Source of the DNA: Desulfobulbaceae bacterium
GTDB taxonomy: Bacteria; Desulfobacterota; Desulfobulbia; Desulfobulbales; Desulfobulbaceae
Direction of reading: 5' to 3'
Assembly (NCBI GenBank): GCA_011322715.1
Contig: DRLX01000153.1
Coordinates: 1 to 6,962, forward strand
Length of the DNA: 6,962 nucleotides
The position numbers were made by a program, and so were the translations under genes. How positions within the stretch are numbered: position 1 is the first letter of the stretch; each line of letters begins with the position of its first letter. Positions 1 to 5,166 of the stretch are shown here, piece after piece. The notes below the pieces were generated by a model, which saw nothing but the letters and a program-made list of their open reading frames with translations, had not been told where the DNA came from and ran no database searches.

Positions 1-16
1 CATAACCCCTCCTTTT
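1..16 (-). promoter_or_regulatory. Ribosome binding site and start codon of the next leftward gene (gene truncated by window edge)
   Basis: Read on the minus strand, positions 16-6 give AAAAGGAGGGG, a near-perfect Shine-Dalgarno sequence, followed by TT and an ATG at 3-1. The ATG lies 21 bases beyond the rlmN stop codon, so a further gene is probably co-transcribed after rlmN. Only its start codon is inside the window, so nothing can be said about its product. Confidence 0.7.
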
Positions 17-24
17 CCCTTTGA

Positions 25-1071
25 TTATTTACTCTTCTTATCCGCAAGCTGTCCGCAGGCAGCTGATATGTCCGCCCCTCTGCTTTGCCGAATAAAGGCT
101 GAATATCCCTTGTCACGAAGAATTTTCTGAAAGGAAAGGATTCTGCTTCTCGGCGGGCTTGTATATGGGGATCCCGGCGCCGGATTCATGGAGAGCAGGT
201 TGATTTTGCAGGGAACATGACGCAGCAGAAGGGCGAGTCGAGCGGCGTCCTCATCACTGTCATTGATATTCTTGAGCAAGGTGTACTCAAACATAATCCG
301 TTGACGTTTTTTATGCGGAAACTGTTGACAGCCGGCAATAAGGTCGACAATTGGATAGCGACTATTGACCGGCATGATCGCAGCACGCGTTGTATCATCG
401 GCTGCGTGCAGGGAAATGGCCAGGTTTACATTTGTCTCTTTGCCCAGTCGGATCATCTGCGGAACCAGACCGCATGTGGAAACGGTGATACGTCGACTGG
501 AAAAATCAAGCCCCCGTTGTTCCGTCAGGATGGAGAGGGCGTCCAACAGATTGTCCATATTGGCAAGCGGCTCCCCCATGCCCATGAAAACAATATTGGT
601 CAATCTGCCTTTCCCGGCTTCCTGTGCATAATCACGAACAGCACAGACCTGATTGATGATTTCAGCAACCGTCAAATTGCGTGTAAATCCCATGGATCCG
701 GTCAGACAAAACCTGCATCCCATGGCACAGCCAACCTGTGAGGATACGCAAAGCGTATTTCGCTCTTCTTCCGGAATAAAGACCGATTCAATCATCCGAC
801 CATCATCAAGGCTAAAACCGAATTTTACCGTCCCGTCCACGGATTTTTCGATAATAGGATCCTCAAACCTGGAAAGATATGCGTGCTGTGGAAGCAGGGC
901 GCGAAACTCTTTGGCAAGATCGGTCATTTCAGAAAAGTCCGTCACGCCGGGACGGTATATCCAGGCCAGAATCTGACGGCCGCGAAAAGCGGGCTGGCCG
1001 AGAGATTCAACAAAGGTGACCAGTTGTTCCTGGGTCAGATTTTTCAGGTCTGTTTTTGATGAATGTGACAT
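25..1071 (-). CDS. rlmN: Dual-specificity 23S rRNA (adenine2503-C2) / tRNA (adenine37-C2) methyltransferase RlmN
   Basis: RlmN is a cytoplasmic radical SAM enzyme that methylates C2 of adenosine 2503 in 23S rRNA and, in characterised homologues, adenosine 37 of some tRNAs. The 348-residue protein has a normal length. The radical SAM cluster motif CX3CX2C is seen at C115, C119 and C122 (CAMGCRFC). The two extra catalytic cysteines known from the Escherichia coli enzyme have counterparts here: C108, seven residues before the cluster as in E. coli, and C339 in the C-terminal RGADISAACGQL segment, which would carry the methyl group. The SAM-binding GMGEPLAN motif and the N-terminal segment GQPAFRGRQILAWIY also fit. 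The ATG start is chosen from family alignment; the nearest Shine-Dalgarno-like GGAG (minus strand, 1086-1083) is 11 bases away, somewhat far. It lies 37 bases after the radical SAM gene and probably shares its transcript. The related resistance enzyme Cfr is less likely, given the full match to RlmN motifs and the housekeeping context. Confidence 0.96.
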   Translation of the reverse strand: MSHSSKTDLKNLTQEQLVTFVESLGQPAFRGRQILAWIYRPGVTDFSEMTDLAKEFRALLPQHAYLSRFEDPIIEKSVDGTVKFGFSLDDGRMIESVFIPEEERNTLCVSSQVGCAMGCRFCLTGSMGFTRNLTVAEIINQVCAVRDYAQEAGKGRLTNIVFMGMGEPLANMDNLLDALSILTEQRGLDFSSRRITVSTCGLVPQMIRLGKETNVNLAISLHAADDTTRAAIMPVNSRYPIVDLIAGCQQFPHKKRQRIMFEYTLLKNINDSDEDAARLALLLRHVPCKINLLSMNPAPGSPYTSPPRSRILSFQKILRDKGYSAFIRQSRGADISAACGQLADKKSK

Positions 1072-1108
1072 GACTGATTGTACTCCGGAAAATTGTGATG
1101 ACTAGCTA

Positions 1109-1984
1109 CTATAAGGCGCGGAGATACTCCGGCTTGATTCCGATGGCTCCGGACAGGGCTTGGTCGATGATGAACAGAAATTTTTCTTTGTCCCTGGGCA
1201 GGCGTCCGTCAAGCTGAAAATAGTTGGAGGAATGATTTGCCTGCACAAGGGTTCTAAAATCGGACAATCCTGCAATCAGGGTACGAAGCTCTATAAAGAG
1301 TTGCTGTTTGTCGGGCAGGCTGAATTCCCCTCTTTGGGCCTTTTGACCAAGTTCCGTGTTATCTAGCAGCATCAGGGTGAGAATCGCAATCTGTGAGGGC
1401 TGTATACGGTTGAGTACATCGGCGGTGTCTTTGGCATGGGCAAGAGAGGTTGCTTGTCGGTCTCCGGCAAGGCCAAGCAGGCAGGTGACGGAGAGGAAAA
1501 TGGCCGCTGCCCGAACGCGCCTGCCGGCGGCAACCATTTCTTCGGCGGTAGCGCCTTTTTTTACGGCAACAAGGGTGGGGTCATGACCACTTTCAAGCCC
1601 CATGTACAGACGTCCAAGACCAAGCTTTTTTAACTCGGTAAGCTGGTCAACGGAACGGTTCAGGATATCCCTGCATCCCCCGTACATGGAAATTCGACGT
1701 ACCCAGGGAAGCTTGTGCCGGATTTTGTTGAACAGGTCAACCAGGAACCTGTGGGGCAGGGCAAGGACATTGCCGTCGGCAAGAAAAAGTGTTTTCTGCC
1801 GACGGCAATATTGACCGGCAAAGGCAATATCCCGATTGATGTCATCAACATTACGAAGACGAAATTGCTTGTCTTGATACGCCCCGCAAAAGGTACAACG
1901 ATTGTGGGAACAACCGATGCTCACCTGGAGAATTATGGAATTCGCCTCACTGGGCGGTCGGATAACGGTTCCTTCATAGTGCAT
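1109..1984 (-). CDS. Radical SAM protein of unassigned function (about 290-residue family)
   Basis: This 291-residue protein has an N-terminal cluster motif at C25, C30 and C33 (GCSHNRCTFCGAY). The spacing is CX4CX2C rather than the usual CX3CX2C, and I recognise this as typical of a family of short radical SAM proteins common in anaerobic bacteria. Other family-like segments are LADGNVLALP (around residue 70), LYMGLESGHD (around 125-135), and a C-terminal NHSSNYFQLDGRLPRDKEKFL block. No cobalamin-binding domain, second iron-sulfur cluster motif, signal peptide or membrane segment is apparent. The substrate is unknown to me, and automated labels that link such proteins to coproporphyrinogen oxidase should not be trusted. 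The ATG start fits the family N-terminus (YEGTVIRPPSEA), but no clear Shine-Dalgarno sequence precedes it; it lies 26 bases after the serC stop, so translational coupling is possible. Its neighbours serC and rlmN do not point to a pathway. Confidence 0.88.
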   Translation of the reverse strand: MHYEGTVIRPPSEANSIILQVSIGCSHNRCTFCGAYQDKQFRLRNVDDINRDIAFAGQYCRRQKTLFLADGNVLALPHRFLVDLFNKIRHKLPWVRRISMYGGCRDILNRSVDQLTELKKLGLGRLYMGLESGHDPTLVAVKKGATAEEMVAAGRRVRAAAIFLSVTCLLGLAGDRQATSLAHAKDTADVLNRIQPSQIAILTLMLLDNTELGQKAQRGEFSLPDKQQLFIELRTLIAGLSDFRTLVQANHSSNYFQLDGRLPRDKEKFLFIIDQALSGAIGIKPEYLRAL

Positions 1985-2010
1985 GCGTTAAGTGTTATCG
2001 CAAAGAAGGG

Positions 2011-3093
2011 TTAACCGTTTTTCTTTGCAAAATCCGCCATGAAATCAACCAGCTTCGCAACCCCTTCTTCCGGAAAGGCATTATAGATGGATGCCCTGCA
2101 GCCACCGATTGAGCGGTGTCCTTTCAGTCCATTGAATCCGACATCCGCGGCTTCGGTAATAAATTTCGCTTCCAGTTCCGGGGTCGGAAGATTGAAGGAA
2201 ATATTCATCAGCGATCGGGAGTCCTTTTCAGCGTGTCCCCGGTAGAAATCCGTCGCGTCAATGGCATCATACAATAGTCCGGCCTTACGGCGGTTTCTCT
2301 CTTCCATTGCCGCCACTCCACCCTGTTCCTGGAGCCAGCGCATAACCAGGCCGACACAATAGATGGCAAAGCAGGGCGGCGTGTTGAACATGGATCCCTT
2401 ATCGGCATGTGTTTTGTAACGGAGCATGGTGGGCACGGTGTCCGGCGTTTTGTCAAGCAGCTCATCACGGATAAGAACAATGGTGACCCCGGCAGGACCC
2501 ATGTTTTTCTGGGCCCCGGCGAAAATAATGCCGAATTTATTAATATCCACCGGTCGTGACAATATGTCGGACGACATATCGGCAACAAGCATGGTTTCCG
2601 TCTTCGGCATCTGCGCAAACTGGGTTCCATATATCGTGTTGTTGGAGACAAAGTAGAGATATTCACTCTCCGGGGCAACCGTGTATTCATCGTCTCGGGG
2701 CACCCTGTTGAATGTGGTGTCTTCACTGGAGTAGGCAACCTTAATGTCCCCAAAAAGTCGGGCCTCTTTAATTGCCTTTTTTGACCAGGTGCCGGTGTTG
2801 AGATAGGTCGCTGTTTTGCCTTTTCCCAGCAGGTTCATGGGAATCATGAAAAACTGGGATGAGGCGCCGCCCTGAAGAAAAAGAACCTTGTAATTATCCG
2901 GAACTTCAAGTAACCGCCGAATAAGTTTTTCCGTTTCCTCGGCTATGGCCATGAATTCCTTGCTGCGGTGACTCAGCTCAATTAAGCCGATGCCGGTATT
3001 CTGATAGTTAACTATATCGCCTGCCGCTTCCTGCAGCACCGAATAGGGCAGGGTGGCCGGCCCGGGGCTGAAATTATAAATCCTCTCTGGCAT
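2011..3093 (-). CDS. serC: Phosphoserine aminotransferase SerC (EC 2.6.1.52)
   Basis: SerC is a cytoplasmic pyridoxal-phosphate enzyme that converts 3-phosphohydroxypyruvate and glutamate to phosphoserine and 2-oxoglutarate, the second step of serine synthesis; in many bacteria it also acts in pyridoxine synthesis. The 360-residue length matches the family (E. coli SerC is about 362). Visible motifs are the N-terminal FSPGPATLP (8-16), SHRS (41-44), the cofactor-phosphate-binding FLQGGASSQF (72-81), the lysine that should form the Schiff base, K196 in FAGAQKNMGPAG, and the C-terminal GLKGHRSIGGCRASIYNA that contributes to substrate binding. The start is well supported by a GAGGAG ribosome binding site six bases upstream. 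No serA or pdx gene is in the window. The gene lies 75 bases after trmL and 26 bases before the radical SAM gene, on the same strand. I see nothing odd in the protein. Confidence 0.97.
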   Translation of the reverse strand: MPERIYNFSPGPATLPYSVLQEAAGDIVNYQNTGIGLIELSHRSKEFMAIAEETEKLIRRLLEVPDNYKVLFLQGGASSQFFMIPMNLLGKGKTATYLNTGTWSKKAIKEARLFGDIKVAYSSEDTTFNRVPRDDEYTVAPESEYLYFVSNNTIYGTQFAQMPKTETMLVADMSSDILSRPVDINKFGIIFAGAQKNMGPAGVTIVLIRDELLDKTPDTVPTMLRYKTHADKGSMFNTPPCFAIYCVGLVMRWLQEQGGVAAMEERNRRKAGLLYDAIDATDFYRGHAEKDSRSLMNISFNLPTPELEAKFITEAADVGFNGLKGHRSIGGCRASIYNAFPEEGVAKLVDFMADFAKKNG

Positions 3094-3099
3094 GGTAAT

Positions 3100-3105
3100 C
3101 TCCTC
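3100..3105 (-). promoter_or_regulatory. Ribosome binding site of serC
   Basis: On the minus strand these bases read GAGGAG, six bases before the serC ATG at 3093-3091. It fixes the serC start and contrasts with the weak or absent sites of trmL and the radical SAM gene. The remainder of the 75-base trmL-serC gap is AT-rich; I see no convincing promoter or terminator in it. Confidence 0.8.
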
Positions 3106-3168
3106 GGATGTGAAAAAATGATAGAATTTTTTGGCGACCTTATTTAAAAAAATGTCTGTATCGCATGA

Positions 3169-3699
3169 TTATGCTTCAATCCGTCGCAGGGCTTCATATA
3201 AAACAATACCGGCGCTCATGGCAAGATTGAGACTGCGAATATTGGGATTTTGCATGGGAATGGTATAACAACGCTCCCTGTACAGCGCAAGAATTTCTTC
3301 AGGCAACCCCTTTGTCTCTTTACCAAAAATAAGGCGGCTGCCGGGAGGAAAAGAGGCTTCAACATAGGAGTGATCCGCCTTGGTTGAAAAGAAAAATAAG
3401 TTGCTTTCGTCCTGCGCTTCCAGAAATGTTTCAAAATCAGGCCAGTGCCGGATAGTGACAAATTTCCAGTAATCAAGGCCGGCTCTCTTTAAGTGCTTGT
3501 CATCAGTAGAAAATCCAAGAGGATGAACGAGATCGAGAACCGTATTGGTGGCCCCGCATAATCGAGCGATCGAACCGGTATTTGGTGGTATCTCGGGTTC
3601 AACAAGAACGATGTGCAGGTGGTGTCTTGAGGCGGGACATGAGGTATTTGTATGAGTTTTCAAGAACGGAATCCAGGTAGCGGTTAAATAGGCTTGCAA
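3169..3699 (-). CDS. trmL: tRNA (cytidine/uridine(34)-2'-O)-methyltransferase TrmL, SPOUT family; start uncertain
   Basis: TrmL transfers a methyl group from S-adenosylmethionine to the 2'-O of the wobble nucleotide of certain leucine tRNAs. The core starts at LHIVLVEPEIPPNTGSIARLC (residues 28-48 of the longest frame). The SPOUT knot segments follow: LIFGKETKGLP (123-133) and NIRSLNLAMSAGIVLYEALR (153-172). From the conserved core to the end is about 149 residues, close to the roughly 157 of E. coli TrmL. The 5' end is not settled. The longest frame opens with TTG at 3699, adding about 27 residues not usual in the family, and has no Shine-Dalgarno sequence. Other in-frame options are TTG at 3663 and CTG at 3618. 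An ATG at 3640 is in a different frame and reaches a stop after 13 codons. An in-frame ATG at 3720 is followed at once by TAA. A possible minus-strand -10 box (TAAAAT, 3724-3719) lies just upstream, but I found no matching -35. Confidence 0.85.
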   Translation of the reverse strand: MQAYLTATWIPFLKTHTNTSCPASRHHLHIVLVEPEIPPNTGSIARLCGATNTVLDLVHPLGFSTDDKHLKRAGLDYWKFVTIRHWPDFETFLEAQDESNLFFFSTKADHSYVEASFPPGSRLIFGKETKGLPEEILALYRERCYTIPMQNPNIRSLNLAMSAGIVLYEALRRIEA

Positions 3700-3772
3700 A
3701 AATAGAAATACGGTTTACATTTTACGACTTACCTTTCTTACATTGATTTGTATGGAAAGACAATTTTTGTTT

Positions 3773-3794
3773 TGACGGCAGCGGTAAGCCGTCA
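3773..3794. repeat. Perfect inverted repeat / stem-loop 1 of the lysC leader
   Basis: TGACGGC (3773-3779) and GCCGTCA (3788-3794) are perfect reverse complements separated by the eight bases AGCGGTAA. In a rightward transcript this gives a stable seven-base-pair hairpin with CGGUAA in its loop; as DNA it could equally be an operator for a dimeric regulator. The CGGTAA loop is exactly complementary to TTACCG in the loop of the third stem-loop (3886-3891). Whether it lies inside the lysC transcript depends on the promoter, which I could not place with confidence. Confidence 0.6.
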
Positions 3795-3832
3795 TGGTGA
3801 TAATCATGGTTTTGTACGGGCTTTTGGTGTGA
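3794..3832 (+). CDS. Candidate 12-residue leader peptide rich in Val, Ile and Leu, upstream of lysC-cimA
   Basis: An ATG at 3794 opens a frame MVIIMVLYGLLV that stops at TGA (3830-3832). Eight of the twelve residues are branched-chain amino acids (3 Val, 2 Ile, 3 Leu), with two Met. The frame sits 91 bases before lysC and the downstream pair leads to isoleucine, which is the arrangement expected of a transcription- or translation-attenuation leader. The preceding GGTAAG (3783-3788), five bases before the ATG, is only a weak Shine-Dalgarno sequence and is partly inside stem-loop 1. Such a short frame may occur by chance, and no experimental support is visible. The function is inference. Confidence 0.3.
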   Translation: MVIIMVLYGLLV

Positions 3833-3860
3833 TCTCAAAACACAGCCCCTGGTAAACCAT
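3806..3860 (+). ncRNA. Stem-loop 2 of the lysC leader (compound hairpin)
   Basis: ATGGTTT (3806-3812) pairs with AAACCAT (3854-3860), enclosing GGGCT (3818-3822) paired with AGCCC (3844-3848) across five-base internal loops on each side. An inner GTGT/ACAC pairing (3827-3830 with 3840-3843) is possible. An alternative stem pairs GGTGTGAT (3826-3833) with ATCACATT (3859-3866, two G-U pairs) and is followed by GTTTTT (3867-3872). That alternative resembles a weak terminator and is incompatible with the outer stem. These pairings were found by eye; no folding energy was calculated. Confidence 0.4.
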
Positions 3861-3875
3861 CACATTGTTTTTAAC

Positions 3876-3903
3876 TTTTCCAGTCTTACCGATCACTGGA
3901 AAA
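3876..3903 (+). ncRNA. Stem-loop 3 of the lysC leader; its loop is complementary to the lysC ribosome binding site
   Basis: TTTTCCAGT (3876-3884) and ACTGGAAAA (3895-3903) form a perfect nine-base-pair stem with the ten-base loop CTTACCGATC. The loop segment CTTACCG (3885-3891) can pair over seven positions (one G-U) with CGGTAGG (3913-3919), which contains the lysC Shine-Dalgarno sequence; this would be a pseudoknot closing the ribosome binding site. It is not followed by a T-run, so it is not an intrinsic terminator. It could instead be a DNA operator, since the dyad is perfect. Confidence 0.5.
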
Positions 3904-3913
3904 TAGATATTCC

Positions 3914-3920
3914 GGTAGGA
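3914..3920 (+). promoter_or_regulatory. Ribosome binding site of lysC
   Basis: GGTAGGA ends three bases before the lysC ATG at 3924. AGGA (3917-3920) is the Shine-Dalgarno core, placed slightly close to the start. Six of these bases lie in the segment complementary to the loop of stem-loop 3, so access to this site may be controlled by RNA structure. Confidence 0.65.
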
Positions 3921-3923
3921 AAC

Positions 3924-5165
3924 ATGGCGCTTATCGTGCAGAAATTTGGTGGAACCTCGGTTGGGTCCACGGAAAAAATCAAGGCGGTTGCAAAAAGAGT
4001 TCTTCAATGCCGGCAGCAGGGTAATCAGATGGTGATCGTGCTGTCGGCCATGTCCGGGGAAACCGACCGATTGACCGGTCTTGCCCGGGACATTCAAAAG
4101 ATACCCAATCGCCGGGAAATGGACATGCTGCTGTCAACCGGGGAACAGGTCACTATTGCCCTGTTTGCCATGGCCGTCAAAGCAGCCGGTCGCGAGGCCG
4201 TTTCTTTCTTAGGTGACCAGGTGGCAATTCGAACAGATGCTATGCACACCAAGGCCCGGATCAGGAGTATTGATACGGAAAAGATCAAAAAAAATCTTGA
4301 TGCCGGTAAGGTCGTTACCATTGCCGGGTTTCAGGGGGTAACCGAAGAGGGAGATATCACGACCCTTGGCCGGGGCGGATCCGATACAACGGCCGTTGCC
4401 CTGGCAGCAGCCCTTGAGGCCGACGCCTGTGAAATATTTACCGATGTGGAAGGGGTATATACGACGGATCCGAATATCTGTTCCAAGGCACGGAAGATTG
4501 ACAAGATCAGTTATGATGAAATGCTTGAGCTTGCAAGTCTTGGCGCCAAGGTGCTGGATATCAGGTCAGTGGGACTGGCAAAACGGTATGGCGTACCCTT
4601 GCATGTTCGATCAACGTTTACGGAAAATGAGGGAACCTGGGTTGTTGAGGAGGATAAAATAATGGAATCCATGCTGGTCTCCGGTGTGACATATAATAAA
4701 AATGAAGCGAGAATCACCATTAAACATGTTCCTGATCAGCCGGGAATTGCGTCTAAAATCTTCCTCCCTATATCGGATGCCGGCATTCTTGTCGACATGA
4801 TTATCCAAAACACCAGCGACAGTCACCTGACCGATATGACCTTCACCGTCGTGCGCAATGATTACAGCCGGGCCATGGAAATTCTTCAGGGCGTCTGTCG
4901 TGAAATCGGAGCTGAATCCGTGACCGGAGATAAGGATATTGCCAAAATTTCCATTGTAGGTGTCGGTATGCGCAATCATTCAGGCATTGCTGCAACAATG
5001 TTTCAGATTTTGGCGAATGAGGGAATAAATATGGAGATGGTATCAACATCTGAAATAAAAGTCTCCTGTGTTGTTGCGGAAAAATATACCGAACTTGCCG
5101 TGCGGGCGTTACATGATGCATTCGCCCTGGACAAGGAAAACATGCCGACTGAAGAAGAGTTATAA
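3924..5165 (+). CDS. lysC: Aspartate kinase LysC, monofunctional (alpha form), EC 2.7.2.4
   Basis: Aspartate kinase phosphorylates aspartate to 4-phosphoaspartate, the first step towards lysine, methionine, threonine and, through threonine, isoleucine. The 413-residue protein has the monofunctional length with no homoserine dehydrogenase fusion. The amino acid kinase domain (about 1-235) shows KFGGTSVG (7-14), MLLSTGEQVT (68-77), TLGRGGSDTTAVALAAAL (147-164) and FTDVEGVYTTDPN (172-184). Two C-terminal ACT domains follow: one from about 262 (ITIKHVPDQPGIASKIF) and one from about 341 (KISIVGVGMRNHSGIAATMF), where feedback inhibitors such as lysine and threonine bind in this family. The start follows a Shine-Dalgarno sequence and gives the canonical N-terminus MALIVQKFGG. 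An internal start at codon 247 probably yields a separate beta subunit. cimA begins one base after the stop. Which amino acids inhibit this enzyme cannot be read from the sequence. Confidence 0.97.
   Translation: MALIVQKFGGTSVGSTEKIKAVAKRVLQCRQQGNQMVIVLSAMSGETDRLTGLARDIQKIPNRREMDMLLSTGEQVTIALFAMAVKAAGREAVSFLGDQVAIRTDAMHTKARIRSIDTEKIKKNLDAGKVVTIAGFQGVTEEGDITTLGRGGSDTTAVALAAALEADACEIFTDVEGVYTTDPNICSKARKIDKISYDEMLELASLGAKVLDIRSVGLAKRYGVPLHVRSTFTENEGTWVVEEDKIMESMLVSGVTYNKNEARITIKHVPDQPGIASKIFLPISDAGILVDMIIQNTSDSHLTDMTFTVVRNDYSRAMEILQGVCREIGAESVTGDKDIAKISIVGVGMRNHSGIAATMFQILANEGINMEMVSTSEIKVSCVVAEKYTELAVRALHDAFALDKENMPTEEEL
4647..4653 (+). promoter_or_regulatory. Internal ribosome binding site within lysC for a beta subunit
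   Basis: GAGGAGG inside the lysC coding sequence lies eight bases before the in-frame ATG at 4662. It is a better Shine-Dalgarno match and spacing than the one at the lysC start itself. The codons here encode Glu-Glu-Asp, so part of the match could be a by-product of the protein sequence. Confidence 0.6.
4662..5165 (+). CDS. lysC: Probable aspartate kinase beta subunit (ACT-domain regulatory part), internal in-frame start in lysC
   Basis: Starting at Met247 of LysC, the same frame would give a 167-residue protein, MESMLVSGVTYNKNEARITI onward, containing only the two ACT domains. Bacillus subtilis aspartate kinase II and Corynebacterium glutamicum aspartate kinase are known to be alpha2beta2 enzymes in which beta is made from an internal start at the same domain boundary (about residue 250 in Corynebacterium). 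The position, the strong internal ribosome binding site and the clean domain junction all match that arrangement. The beta chains in those enzymes take part in binding the feedback inhibitor. Production here is inferred, not shown; the site could be unused. Confidence 0.55.
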   Translation: MESMLVSGVTYNKNEARITIKHVPDQPGIASKIFLPISDAGILVDMIIQNTSDSHLTDMTFTVVRNDYSRAMEILQGVCREIGAESVTGDKDIAKISIVGVGMRNHSGIAATMFQILANEGINMEMVSTSEIKVSCVVAEKYTELAVRALHDAFALDKENMPTEEEL

Positions 5166-5166
5166 C

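Noticed and set aside
217..741. 174-codon plus-strand open frame opposite rlmN
   Set aside because: It is antisense to a fully motif-supported rlmN, has no recognisable domain, and looks like a shadow frame.
3113..3132. AAAAAAT / ATTTTTT inverted repeat between trmL and serC
   Set aside because: It is a seven-pair A-T only stem with no G-C content; it is likely low-complexity sequence, not a terminator or operator.
3772..3804. TTGACG (3772-3777) with GATAAT (3799-3804) as a sigma-70 promoter for lysC
   Set aside because: Both hexamers look good alone but the spacer is 21 bases, too long for a normal promoter; no other convincing plus-strand promoter was found in 3700-3775.
3798..3806. Small palindrome TGATAATCA
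   Set aside because: Four-base arms are too short to stand out by chance, and it lies within the candidate leader peptide codons.
3876..3903. Stem-loop 3 as an intrinsic terminator
   Set aside because: The stem is followed by TAGATATTCC, not a T-run, and it lies only 20 bases before the lysC start.
3700..3923. Lysine (L-box) riboswitch upstream of lysC
   Set aside because: The space is short for its five-helix core and I cannot find the conserved core segments; the seen stems do not match that layout.
3804..4097. 97-codon minus-strand open frame across the lysC leader and start
   Set aside because: It begins antisense within conserved lysC codons, has no recognisable domain, and covers the inverted repeats; better explained as a shadow.
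5068..5166. In-frame 33-codon extension of cimA upstream into lysC
   Set aside because: It lies wholly in the well-conserved lysC 3' end in another frame, has no citramalate synthase similarity, and the ATG at 5167 gives the normal family N-terminus (MTQTIEIYDTTLRDGTQ).
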